64,000 nt of DNA, from contig JASAND010030377.1 in NCBI GenBank assembly GCA_030248195.1, positions 1 to 64,000 on the forward strand, written 5' to 3'. The translations under genes and the position numbers were made by a program. Shown here piece after piece: positions 42,750 through 54,700 of this stretch (its first letter is position 1; the number at the start of each line of letters is the position of its first letter). Origin of the DNA: Trissonchulus latispiculum (lineage: Eukaryota; Nematoda; Enoplea; Enoplida; Ironidae). The notes beneath the pieces are model-generated. The model did not search any database. It was not told the origin of the DNA and saw only the letters and a program-made list of their open reading frames with translations.

Positions 42750-44578
42750 TATGTATATTCTGTATAGTGCTACCCTATTGGAAAACTACAAAAAGTTATA
42801 TTGTCGAAAAATCAAAAAAATGGCATATACAAAAATAATAAAAAATATTTGTTTGGTTCTGTGTGTAATTTGATGTCTATGATGTGTTGTATAGTTCTGA
42901 TAATGTATAGCTGTGAATTGCGATGTCTACAGAAGAAAGGCCAAAAAGATGCTGTTTTACCTGGAGGATTGTACAGTAGCTTTTGCTAGTTTGGTTCGAA
43001 GATTATTATAAAAAGGCACAAAAATACTTGGGTCTATATTCCTTTTAATGTTCAAAAATGTTCAGTGATTAGTCAGGTTGTAGTAATTGTAGCTGTAAAG
43101 AATAATTAATGTGCACTGTTGTATAGGATGATTTGTTTTATTATTTGACTGTTTGGTCGTGGTTTGGGAAAAGGTCAGCGATTTGACCTGGGACAAATAG
43201 GAAGAAGAATTAGCCAGCTTTGTACAGTCAGAGCAAGAAGTGTAGAGAGATGAGGAAAATAGTTCAAAATGAGTATAACACTTCGCCAGATTGGTATTGC
43301 CCTGTTCACTGTTTGTTATAATTATTGTTGTGTATTACTTGTACTTGTATTGTGTTATTGCTAAGCGGCTAGTACGTAAGATCTTTGCACTGTGTATAGG
43401 CTTAGTAATTTGTAAATCTCGGTTGTTTGTTTTGTCATTTGTTCCTGTTCTGCTTGTTTATTGCACGGTTTTGGTTTATTGTTTATTGTGTTGCTTGTGA
43501 CGGTTTCCTAAACGTAGCATTTCTAGTTCACGAAAAGTTTAGCGATCAGGGTCAGTAATTAGAGACGGAAAAGATGAGATCACGCCCTACGAATCGATTT
43601 GATGTAATCTTGGTTGTACTCGATGTTTTTGTTACTTGTTATGTTTGTAACCCTATCAGTTATTGAGGAAGGAGTTGAAAACGGGAATTGACGATTTGAA
43701 CGAGGTAGAAATAGAGTAGCAATGAATCAGAAATAACTTGCAGTGTCGGTAATTTTTTGTCGTGAAGATTATATTGTCTGAAGAATAACATGGAACGGAA
43801 CCATTAAACAGTGACTGGTATTTTCGACGTTTTTGATAAGGGACAAGGTACTCAGAAAATAGACTAAGGCGTTCACACCGCGATTGGCAGAACGCCCGCG
43901 CTCACACCGCGATTGGCAGAGCGCCCACGTTCACACCGCGATTGGCAGAACGTTAATAACAAGGCCGCGATTGGCCTCTAATCATATAGTTTGTAGGATC
44001 TAGATAGGGAAAGATTTAGTAAATAGTTATGCGAAGCGACGAGAAGCTAGATAGAAGTTTAGAGAATTTTAGCAGTTCTGGGTAAAACAGGGTAATCCCG
44101 CAGGGACCCCGCCCAGTAGTAGAAGAGTTGTAGTATTAGCCGAAGAGCTTGTGGTGATTCTGGGTAAAACAGGGTAATCCCGCAGGGACCCCGCGCAGTG
44201 GAGGAGTTGCAGTAATATTAGCAGAGGAGCTCGATAGAAGAGTTTTAGAGATAGTAGTCGAAGAGCGTTAGTAGGCTCTGGGTAACACAGGGTAACTCCG
44301 CCGGGGCCCCGCCCAGGATAAGTGTAATAGCATCTGGGTAACACAGGGTAATCCCGCAGGGACCCCGCCCAGGATAAGTGTAATGGTGTCTGGGTAACAC
44401 AGGGTAATCCCGCAGGGACCCCGCCCAGGATAAGCAATGGATTATAATTAGTAATAGCAGTTGGTAGTAGTACTCTGTAAGGGCCAAGATGGCCATAAGT
44501 GCTAGTGAATATAGAATCGGAAGTAGTCTAAGTAGCTTTAGATAGTAATGGTTTAAGCGAGCTTAAGATAGCTTAAGA
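42750..44578 (+). other. 3' non-coding tail of unit 2
   Basis: Aligned with 23149-24925. It holds three copies of TTCACACCGCGATTGGCAGA-like units (43870-43950; two in unit 1) and the 39-bp hairpin units. At about 44550-44578 a deletion with filler (CTTAAGATAG repeats) removes the end of the tail and the first about 54 bp of LTR C. No gene. Confidence 0.6.
44078..44428 (+). repeat. Five copies of the 39-bp hairpin repeat, unit 2
   Basis: Units at 44078-44116, 44160-44198, 44278-44316, 44334-44372 and 44390-44428, of the same type as those at 24428-24789. The third unit carries the paired changes AATCCCGCAGGG to AACTCCGCCGGG. The count is five in both units although spacer lengths differ. Confidence 0.9.
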
Positions 44579-47500
44579 TAGTAGATTGTGATTCTTGATA
44601 GAATTGATCTGAGTTTCTAGTGTACTAGTTATGAGTGGCGTGAATGAGAAACCTTGATGTGAACTGTGAAACGTCCAAGCATTGTATAAAGTAATTGTCC
44701 TGTAATTGCCAGAGTTGCCAGTCGGTGCGAAACCCCCAGAAACTTATTATTAGGGACATAGGTTCTAGTGTAAATAGGAGGAATAAGTCTAAAAATGGTA
44801 GTACGCTCACGCAAATGACACGAAAATGGAATAGAACCTCAGTGGAATGTAGTCCAAGGAAGCTTAAGTAGGTCATCGGTCAGTAATGGAGGGGTCGTTA
44901 CCCTTCCCGGGTCAGCAATAGGCCCTAATACGGTTTTCCGTATAATGGAGGAGTCGTTACTCTTCCCAGGCCACGAATAAGGCCCCACATTGTCAAGAAA
45001 TCACTTAGAAACTGGTTAAAATAGCTGAAAAATTATCAAGGAAAATAAGTTCGACAAAAAGAAGTTGTTGAATAACCCACCATTTAGCCAGAAACTTCGA
45101 GTTAAAAAACGTTTTACGCGGTTAATATGTGCGAATATTGGAAGATGGGTCAAAATAAGGTCATAATCTGTCTATTAATAGCATGGAATCCTGCTAATTA
45201 GTGTTCATAGGTGTTAATTAGGCTTAATTTGCATTAGTTAGGTGATAATTAGTTAATAAGTCAAATTTTTGGTCAAAATATAAGTTGGTTTTATCTGAAA
45301 GGCAATTCTCTGCTGATTCTAAAACTCCAAACCCGGTCACCTAACTCCCAATATTGCGAAAGTTATAAGTGAAAGAAGCTTTGATTAGTTACATTTTAAT
45401 TTTGTAATATTGGCCTTAAGTGACCTTATAACAATGCGTAACTATGTGTGAGGTTACGCCCATTCATGTTTCCATTCACTTCCCCTGAGACTCTGCTGGC
45501 TCTCTCCCAGCAGAGACTTGCCTCGCAGAGAGGAACTTAACACACACATTAGGTATGAAATTACGTTCGGAGGGGGCTTAACTCCCTCCCTAATAATTTA
45601 AAAGAAAAGAAAATGGTTAGTCTTAGGTAGTTAGGTACGTAGATTAATAATATCTAGTTTATATTGTCTGAAAAATTACGTAGCTATTAGTATGCATATT
45701 TTTACGCAACAATTGCCCTTCCGTTTCTTTTCCAGCTAGACTTAGAGTCTTGGCGAGGAAGGACAATTGTTGCTGGGATCAACGGGCGGCTTCCCTTGTC
45801 TACGGCCGAAAGGTCAAGTCCAAAAAGAAAGAAAGGGGCTTGGAGACAAGGGAATGCCTTAAAATAATAAATATAAATTTTGTTAAATGACACGGCCAAA
45901 TTGGCATTTAATATTTATTTTTCCATATTCGGCCCCGAGTGGCCTTTATTGTGTACAATTTCGATTTTCAATTCTTTTAACTTTATTTTTAAAGCCAGTA
46001 TTTTCCCCTTTGGTTACCTTTACGTGGTAACCAAAAAGTCTGCAAAGTTTCCCAAAATTCAGCTTGGGAAATAAATCAAAATTATGGTCAGTTGGAGGGT
46101 AATAACTCCATTTTCTCGTTAATCTCCCCTCCAACGGACCAGCCGCGTGGCCAACCCGAGTTGGGCACACGCTTTAACATAGGGAGCTTCCAGAAATTTC
46201 TGGAAGTTCCAATAAAAGTCAAAGGAAGCCCGACGAAAGGCAAACACCAGTGAGCTGTCAGACTCCTGTCAGCTCACTGAAAATTTTCAAATCTTTCTCA
46301 GTGTTCGTCTGAGACTCGGCCGAGAGCGGTCGCTTACCTCCCCCCTATAACTAGCACGTCTTCCCGTTGTGCCAGCGTTTTGGCCGGGAATAAAAGACGT
46401 GCTTCCCCCGGTTAGCACGCGAGTTAGGGGCCCCTTCTGACCCACACTGGTCAGAAGGGATGAGCTGAGTGCACACGACGAACACCACACGATGAGGGCC
46501 AGATGAGCGCACTATGCTCGGCCAGGGACTGCACTTTAGGAACGCATTTTTTAGGGATTTTTCAGAAGGCCTTTTGGCCTAAAATTCACTTTTGTGGCCT
46601 TCGGGCCTTGTTTTAAAATTAACCCAGTACAACCAAGCCACGGCCTGAATGGCCTAATTTTTGTAAGGGCGTACGCCCAAAATATTTTATGTGTATTGAC
46701 GTTTTTGGGGTTGCAGTAATGAATTGGGATTTTGAGTGGGGACCCACCCCTGAGTTGAGATAGGAGGTCCCTTGGTCATGACCTCATGTTCAGAACTGAG
46801 TTAATTTAGGGACGGTTTTCCCCACAGCCGGCAATTAGGAATTGCCGGCCATATTCGCAAAAGTAGGCGCTATTGAAGCTAACCCGAATCGTCTGTAATT
46901 GTATGTTGTTACTGTGAACCGTAACCTTGTGTAGGTCGGCGTCAAAATGTTAGGCATTAAAACTCAGAATCGTTTTTAACCATTAATTATCAGTTGTTTC
47001 GAGGGGAAGGGCCGACTTCCACGTTGTTAATTTAATTAATTTAAAGCTGTCCTTAGCGGAAATATGTCTGTGTAGTTTTGTTGTAGTAATAATTGCCTGA
47101 GCAATTATTACTCGTTCGGCTTTCCAAAATAACCAAAGTTCCAAAAATCCAACAAAAATTTTCTTTCACCAAAGTTATCAAACTTCCAAAGTTTAAAGCA
47201 AAATACTGGAAGAGGTTAATCAAAGTTAACCCAGAATTAGGGCAAAAATATGCATACTACAAGTAGGTAGGTTTTGTCAAGGAGTAGTTAGGCCTTGTTA
47301 TATTGAATAATCGTAGGTGTAAACAGTATTGTAATTTGTAGTGTGAATGAGACCCCCCAAATTTACGTAAGTGGCTTCCTGGGTAAACCCCTCATGGAGT
47401 GTGAGGTTCCAGGGTTAGCCTTCTTTTGTAAAGTGTGAATTAGTAATCAAAATTGTGTGAGTGCGAGAGTGAATGAGGGCATACCATGTAAACCCCCTTT

Positions 47501-48155
47501 GTCTGATAAGGGTATTGGGACTGCCAGGGTGAATGAGTAAAATGTTCAGATAGTAGGCAGGAAAATGGGCCAAATTGAGTAGCAATTTGGACCCAAAACC
47601 AGGATAAATTATAATTAGTAATGTTTGTTGGTTGGATGTGTAATCGCTGTGAAAGTACTAATTTTGGGATGAAAGTCGTAGGGAATTTACATAGAAAGGT
47701 GGGTATATTCGGCGATTCAGAGCAGGTTTTGCAGTCTAGGGTCACGGGGACCCCCAATTAGGTCTGCCAAATCTGCTGGATTCCCGGTCATCCGTGTAGG
47801 TTGCCCTGCGATTAGGGGACGGATGAGCCGCATTCATGGAATCCAGGAATAGCCGAATCAGGGCCATAACAGACTAATCTGAATTATTACGAAATTAATT
47901 ATAGATTAGTAAACTGCGCTAAACATCCGATTAGCGGACTAGTGGTTTATTTAGTACTAGGTAGGAAAATGTCTGCAGTTTTGTGGTATTAATTAGCTGG
48001 AATTCTTAAGGATTGGGAAATAGTTAGGTCCAGTTAAGAGAGGGGTATTAATGGTCTTGGTCTAAAATTAGCATAGGTTCACGGTCGTTACCGTAATCAC
48101 TTAACCTCCCATGTGAGAGGCCAAAAGATGAGCCAAACTAAGAGAAAAGAAGTAG

Positions 48156-48228
48156 ACCTGTGCTGAGATTCGAACTCAGGTTCTCTGGATTAATAGATCC
48201 AGCGCTCATCCATTTGAGCTACACGGGT
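48156..48228 (-). tRNA. tRNA-like gene inside LTR C
   Basis: Identical in sequence to the copy at 28758-28830, including the 8-nt anticodon loop and the C-A mismatch in the acceptor stem. Confidence 0.65.
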
Positions 48229-48255
48229 TATAATTAGAACAAGTTTGAGCTAGCC

Positions 48256-48264
48256 TATATAAGG
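48256..48264 (+). promoter_or_regulatory. TATA box of LTR C
   Basis: TATATAAGG in the same context as in LTR B. If active, it would transcribe into the flanking DNA and the host gene that starts about 3.4 kb downstream on the same strand. Confidence 0.5.
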
Positions 48265-50792
48265 AAACAATTTAGCAACCCAGCGCGTGTGCATTCTAAT
48301 TAATACATTAGATGTGCTAATTACGCATATGTAGAAGCAAACTTTAATTAGGTTTTTCTCACTAATCACTTAACATTTTTTGGTGCTGTAAGCACAAAAA
48401 ATGTTCAGTTTTTCAAGCTGTACAAGAATATATAATTTTTACTTAAATTCGTGTTCATCGGAATTTTGTTAATTTATATGCCAGTTTTGCACGAATGCAA
48501 TTATGTGCTCGTGTGAAAGGGTGGTAGTTTGCACGACTTCCGCTCGGCTGGCTGCTGGGGTTGCCAGCACCGGATCGAATAGCGGTTCGGCACGTCCCCT
48601 GTTAGGGCACTAGGATAAGGGGTAGGTAGATTTAGAGGTAGACGTAGTTCGGTAGGTCGGTAGGTCGGTAAGTAGGGATTGCGTAGAATGGCTGCTGAGA
48701 CAGTGAGTGAGTGAGTTTTTGCCTTTTTGCTTAAACTGACCAGAACTAATTACGTGCAAAAAACTCACTCACAGTCAGCCAATAGGTTTCATTTTAAGTT
48801 TGTTATTCCAGTCCCAAACCTGCAAGTAAATAAGTAATGAGGATCTCACATTAAAACACCAGGTAACTGAAAGTTAACATTAATATTACGTAGGCTTTAG
48901 TTAGTTAGCATAAGTAGGTAGGTAGGCACTAGTTAAGATAATTATTGTAAGTAGCTCACAAGTGACCATCTTCCAATATCAGAAATGCACTCCAAAATCT
49001 CCAGTTTCGTACATATATTTGTTGTAATCTTTGGGTCACGGGAAATGAACCCATTCCCCGTGACAAACCAACAAAATCAGGCCAAACACAGGCCGAAAAT
49101 ACTAATATTAGTCAGTATTGTGGTTTGCTCTAAAGATCGTGCAAAATTTGGTCAGAATCAACGCAAATTACACCTAAATGGCCCTAGAGGGCCGGTCTGT
49201 GCAAGGAAAGGACAGAGGCAAAGGAAGTCTAAATATAGGTCACAAACAGCACAGGTTTTGTACATTTCTCAAGAACATCTCGACTAATTGCCAGTTCAGT
49301 TAGGCCCAGCCGGACCCAAGGTGGAAACCTTGAGAATCAGTTCATTCAAGCCGAAATCGCGGCAAGTTTAACTAAATTCTGATAATACAAGTTAGCAGAG
49401 GCCGGAAAGGCCCAATTGGTGACAAGAAGTTACCAGAAACGGTTAATATTGTCAAACAGGCAATAACCAGCGGTTTTTAGTCAATTCTTCAACTTACAAG
49501 TTCAAATGGGGCCAAAATGTACATTTTGGGCCTGGAAAGCAAAGGAACGAGTAATGGTTGCTGGGTCCGATTCCCGCACCATAATCTTGTACTAATGGGT
49601 TTTAACCCATTTGATTCAGGTGCGCGGACAGTCGCTGATCAGGATTCGAAGTCGTGAGCAATCCAGTTTGGAGCAGTCAGTGGAAGCGTTCAGCCCTGTA
49701 GTGGAAGTCAGTAGTCAGTCTCCGTTGGTACTTATCTAAGATTGTTGGATCCGGAAGTGATCCTGAGAAGTGAACCCTGTCAGTAGCCGATTCGAGGAAC
49801 CTATCACTGTAGGTACATTGTGGATTTAGACCGCAGCTAGGGTCAAGAGCAGAGACGACTTCGCAGGCACCTGATTTCAAGTTGGGAAACCAAAACCGTT
49901 CTGAAAGTATTATAAACTTGTTGTTTTTCGAACCTTTTGTCTAAAATGGCCAGTTTCACCCTATTCATCGTTACCGGTTCCGGAGCTACGCTCCCTTCGT
50001 CTCTGGCTTGAGCTTAGCATTCAACCAGAGCCAGCTAGCCTGAAGACCGAAGAAGCCATCAGCGCTATTGAACTTTGTAGTTGTAGTTGTTTAAAGTTCG
50101 TTAATCAAGAATAAGTAAGGCAGAACCAGGTGACTCCCCAATTTCGCTATTTCCTCAAAAAGCCAGTTCCGTACAGTAACCCTGTCTAGGTGTTGGAGCG
50201 GACCTTCGGGAAAGCAGTGTCCAACGATTCGGGGACTCACCCATAGCCCGACCCCAGGTTTAATTCAGTTAATAATTGTTTGTTTGTAGTTTGTGATTTG
50301 TAGTTTGATAATCCGTTTGTAAGGACGGATAAAGAGTCGCACAGCACAAGCATATAGGCGCACGAGAAAGCATATAGGTACTTACTTAGTAGAGTGTTGG
50401 AGACAGTGTAATAGTTAGTGTAATAGAGACAGAGTTTTGAGAAAAGGAAGAAGAAGAAGTACCACTGAACCTTGTCCCTAACCAAACCTACAACTTGGGT
50501 AATATTATCCTAAATCAGGATAATATTAATAATAACAATGAAGAAGAAGTACCACTGAACCTTGTCCCTAACCAAACCTACAACTTGGGTAATATTAGCC
50601 TATATCAGGATAATATTAATAATAACATAAAGAGGGTAACTGGCAACTCTGGTACAGTAAGTTGAATACTGTACTGATCAGTAATTGTATCTGTTTTTTG
50701 CACAGCTTGTAACGACCCCTGTTAGTAACGCATTTTGTATTGTAATTTGTAATCTTGCCAAAGAGTGTACCCATAATACCTGTAATAGGTTT

Positions 50793-50798
50793 AATAAA
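50793..50798 (+). terminator. Poly(A) signal in LTR C
   Basis: AATAAA is followed within 20 nt by a GT-rich stretch (GGTGTGTCAG). It lies in the 108-bp segment absent from LTR B. It probably ends transcripts started in LTR B. Confidence 0.5.
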
Positions 50799-51212
50799 TA
50801 ATTGGTGTGTCAGACTTAGAGTCTCAGAGTCTAACAGAGAGGCGCGATTGTCTCTGGAAGTCAGGCGCGTTAGCCTAAAGATTGGATCAGGACTACTCAA
50901 AGGTAAGTTCTGGTCAGGAAGCAGAAGACTCATCATCAATCCAGTGATCAAATCACCGCAAGTGCTGACCCCTCTTGCTGATCAGCTGGAATCCAGTGCA
51001 ACAAACGAACTCACGAGGAAGACCCCTACAAAGGTTGGCTGCAGGGAATCTCTGATTTTGGAACACCACCTTTCGGAGATCCGGTGCCTAAGTCTACTTT
51101 TATAAGTGGACGTGCTGACCTTCCGTGTAATCAAGTGCAGAGCGGTTTCTGTCACTAGACCGGAGAGCAGAGCGATTTTTGACTCCGGATCCTAGCAACT
51201 TCAATACACATG

Positions 51213-51658
51213 TCTGTTTATTTATTAATCTCGTTGCCACCTCTGTCCCCCCTCTAACTTTTGATACGGTGGACCGATTGGGCTGAAATTTTGGGTTTGG
51301 GGTGGAGTGAAGTGTTGACTGAAGCGCGGGAGGCTCCCCCGTTGCGATATGAGATACTCGATACGGTGATGCTGCAAATTGTCAAAATTTAAAGTAGCGG
51401 AAACCGCCCAATACGGACCTCATTCGAAAGCTCTCGCTGAGTAGATAAAAAATAGTAATAGGCCGAGTTGTCAAAATGAACAATATTTGAGTTACGGAGC
51501 TTCATATATGTCAATTATGACCAAAATCTATCAAAATACCAAATTTTGAGACTTCAGAATAAGGTGCTGAATATGGCACTCAAATTAGAGCTCTCTATGT
51601 GGATAACATGTATTCGTATCGTTTGGATCATCCAAGTAGCTCTTTTGGAAGATATGGC
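51213..51658. other. Flank and presumed promoter region of the aldolase gene
   Basis: Non-coding. No ordered repeat was recognised. It ends in a TATA-like sequence. Confidence 0.4.
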
Positions 51659-51668
51659 TATATATAAA
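51659..51668 (+). promoter_or_regulatory. TATA-like box of the aldolase gene
   Basis: TATATATAAA lies 69 bp before the ATG at 51737. If it is the TATA box, the ATG at 51668 lies upstream of the transcript and 51737 is the real start. TTTTTAG just before CAAAATGG could alternatively be a splice or trans-splice acceptor. Confidence 0.4.
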
Positions 51669-51736
51669 TGGAAACAGCAGCGGCTACCCATTCTCGCTGT
51701 TTCGCTAGTTTAATACATGCTTTTCTTTTTAGCAAA

Positions 51737-54700
51737 ATGGGAACTTTGTCTTTGGAAGGAATTTATCCTCCTGTTGCGACCCCGTTTACCAAGGATCACA
51801 AATCTTTGGATTTGAATGCCTTTAGTTCCAACATTGAAAAGTGGAACAGGATAGCATTTAGAGGTAATGCAGCAGAAGTGATTGAACTGTTAGAATGACT
51901 CAGTTTCACCGAATCGTAAATTTCTGTATCAAGTTTAAGAATTTAGAAAACTAATTAACGATAGCTATTACTGATTCAACCGAATGTTATCAGTCAGGCG
52001 CTATGGTGAAAAGAAAATGCACCATTCCTAACATTCTGTTTGTTTCTTTCTTGTAAACCTGAAGTTTTAATTTTTCTAGGCCTTGTTATTTTGGGATCTA
52101 ATGGAGAATTTCCTTTGTTGAGCCATTCTGAGAAAATCGAATTGACTAAATTTGCACGGGAAAGAGTACCTGAAGAAAAATTGATCATTGCTGGTGCCAG
52201 CTGTGAAAGTATGTTTCTTTAACTTGATACCTATGTAATTAATTCTGCGCAATAGTTTGAGTGTGTTGGTATATTGCGATTGGAACACAGATAAAGATCC
52301 TTTTCTATCTTGTTATTGAAGGATAAAATTTTTCTACTTTCGAAATGTTTTGTTGATTGTTCATAAAACTAGCATAGGTTCTGTTGTAAGATTTATCAAA
52401 ATCCAAAACGTGACAGGAGTCTGAATGGGAATTGGAATTGATTGTAGAGTCTGGGTTTATTTCAGGCGAAAAAAGTGGGCGTGGGAGCCCCTCCCTGCTA
52501 CTGGGGTAAGTGGGGATAAATACCAAAAGTACCAAAAGTGGGAAATGGGATAAAATAGGCTAAAAATGCTAAAATACAATAAATTAGCCTGTTTTCTACA
52601 TATACTGATATAACTGAGCTAAAAAGTGCCCAAAACATTAAGTTTTTGTACCAAGAAAGATGATTATAGCCCAGAAAATTCTGACGACGCCGGAAAACTT
52701 TGAAAACTTTGACCAAAATTCATTAAAATTTGGCAATTTCTGGGCACCTCAAGGTGAGTGGGGGAGAAGCCACAAAAAGAGGTGGGGCCGAGTGGGTTGG
52801 ACAGGCTCGAGTGGGGGGAGAACCCAAAAAGTGGGGCAACGCCTCCGCTCCTACTGAAAGTAAACCCAGGAAGATGTGTTGATTTTCTTGTCTATATTAT
52901 ACTGCTACTACAGCGGCAGCCGGACCCATCACAGACTTCTGTTTGATTCCGAATATTCTGTGTTCAGACGTTCAGATATGGCTAAGGTGGAAGTCGAACC
53001 TAGGATCCCCGTAAATCCGTCCCCACCAGAAACACTGCTACAATTGCATTACAGAATTTTAAGGAGAGTGCATAGACCTCGATATCATTTTGCTGTTGCT
53101 CTTGTCTTTAAGCAGTTAACTTTAGTATATTGTACAGTCCTTATAATTTATGTACGAAATTTAAGGTACACAGAAGACTGTAAGCTTGTGTGAGGAGTTA
53201 GCCAAGACTGGCGCTGATGCTGTTTTGATTGCTACGCCTTGGTTTTTCAAGGGGCGAATGACAGCCGATGCATTGAAAGCACATTATAATGAGGTTAGCT
53301 TTAGACACTTTGCCGTTATGGACTGAAAAACACGTCGTCGGTCAAGATATTGCAAGGGTAGAGGTGGAGTGGAGAAAGGGTTATGTGATAGGAAGGAGTT
53401 AGGAGGCCTCCTAAACACGTTTCAGAATTCGCTGTTGCTGCTCTTAAGTAACCTTGGGGCCTTTCCAAGAAAGGGTTAGAGTAGAGTAGCGTTGAAATGA
53501 ACAGTTTTAAGTCGGTTTAACTCCACTCAAGCTTGAGTTTGCGTCTTTTAACTCTTTCATGAAAAGGATCGAGTTAATATTAACTCTACTCCACCCTTTC
53601 TTGAAAAGGCTCTAGGAGAGTTGTGGGAAGGGTGAGCTTAGGAAGCTTGTTTGAAACTGAATTCTCCTAACGATCTTTGCGCACACAGTTTGAGATTTTT
53701 CCTCGTCTCCTGCAAGCAAGTGAAAATGAACTGTTTAACACTTTTAACCCTGTGCGGGAAAAGGATTGAATTAACTTCAACGCGTTTAGCTCGCTGCATT
53801 AAAAGGCCCTTACTCCTTAGTGACTCCTCCTGCCTTGATCTCGGAAACAAACACTCCTCTTCCTGTTCATATAAGAATCTTCTGGAATATGCCCGAGATG
53901 GCAAATGGTATTCTTATTTTGTGCGATTATTCCTGCTTAGATCAGCGGAAAGCTCTTAACAGTATGAATATAGTGTTGTTAATAGGCCTTGTCCAGATAT
54001 TTTGTCCAAACCTAAGCTAACGTACCTGGCTTTACTTTTTGAAATATATACCTACAGTAAAATTTAAAATTGAGTTTCGAAATTAAACGTCAGCATCTGA
54101 GCATCAGCACAAGAATTGCAGTGCAGAATTGAGCCAAGCAAAGCATTAGTTAGGTTGCTTATGCGACCATGCAGCAACCAACCAACTTTTGCACCATACA
54201 ACCTGATTGTAATTTAACATTTAGGTTGCCAATCATTCGCCATTACCTGTAATTCTTTATAATGTCCCGTCAAACACTGGAGTGGAATTGGACAAAGATA
54301 CCATATTTGAATTGGCTTCTCATCCGAACATAATCGGTGTCAAAGACAGTGGTGGAAATGTAAATTTTGATGTTTATTGCAAACCTACTTTATTTTGCAA
54401 TGAAAAGTTCCGTGAATAACAGTAAAGCTAAAGTAAAGGGTAAGGTGAAGGTTCCCCTGGAGAAGGCGCCTCCCTAATGCAGGGTTTGGGGCTACCTGTA
54501 CTTATCCCTAAATACACAGCCGCAGAGCCAGGAATGCCACTCGTATGATGACTAGAATAACCGTCGAGATCGAGAAGGGTCCAACTCCTCAGGGCAGATG
54601 CCCTACACAGTCTCCTGTTCGCACGTTCCCACAACACTGATATTTATCGACCATTTAAGGATTAATAGCTAGATCGGCCAGAGCCCACAACGGACCGACA

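Larger units (their letters stand above)
16213..51208 (+). mobile_element. Composite giant LTR retroelement: LTR-internal-LTR-internal-LTR
   Basis: Three long direct repeats (16213-19622, 25143-30820, 44579-51208) enclose two internal regions. The outer ends read TGTAATGG and TTCAATACA, with TG...CA termini. The composite is bracketed by CATG at 16209-16212 and 51209-51212, a plausible 4-bp integration duplication (chance match 1 in 256). The second unit, 25143-51208, is about 26 kb and the most complete: gag, env/protease/gag-like ORF, NADAR ORF and one unknown ORF. The first unit lacks promoter, R, U5, gag and env. No reverse transcriptase or integrase was seen. Size and LTR length recall Ogre of plants and Burro of planarians, but homology is not shown. 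Confidence 0.85.
44579..51208 (+). repeat. LTR C (3' LTR of the composite), 5' end deleted
   Basis: It matches LTR B from position 25197 on and ends TTCAATACA at 51208, followed by CATG. It includes two segments LTR B lacks: about 860 bp (49591-50450) and about 108 bp (50752-50859) containing AATAAA. A roughly 82-bp block beginning AGAAGAAGTACCACTGAACC is tandemly duplicated at 50450-50620. It contains the tRNA-like gene and TATA box. Confidence 0.85.

Noticed and set aside
51668..51736. ATG at 51668 as the aldolase start
   Set aside because: It overlaps the TATA-like sequence and is better explained as upstream of the transcript. It stays possible if transcription starts further 5', as the 23 extra residues could be a targeting peptide.
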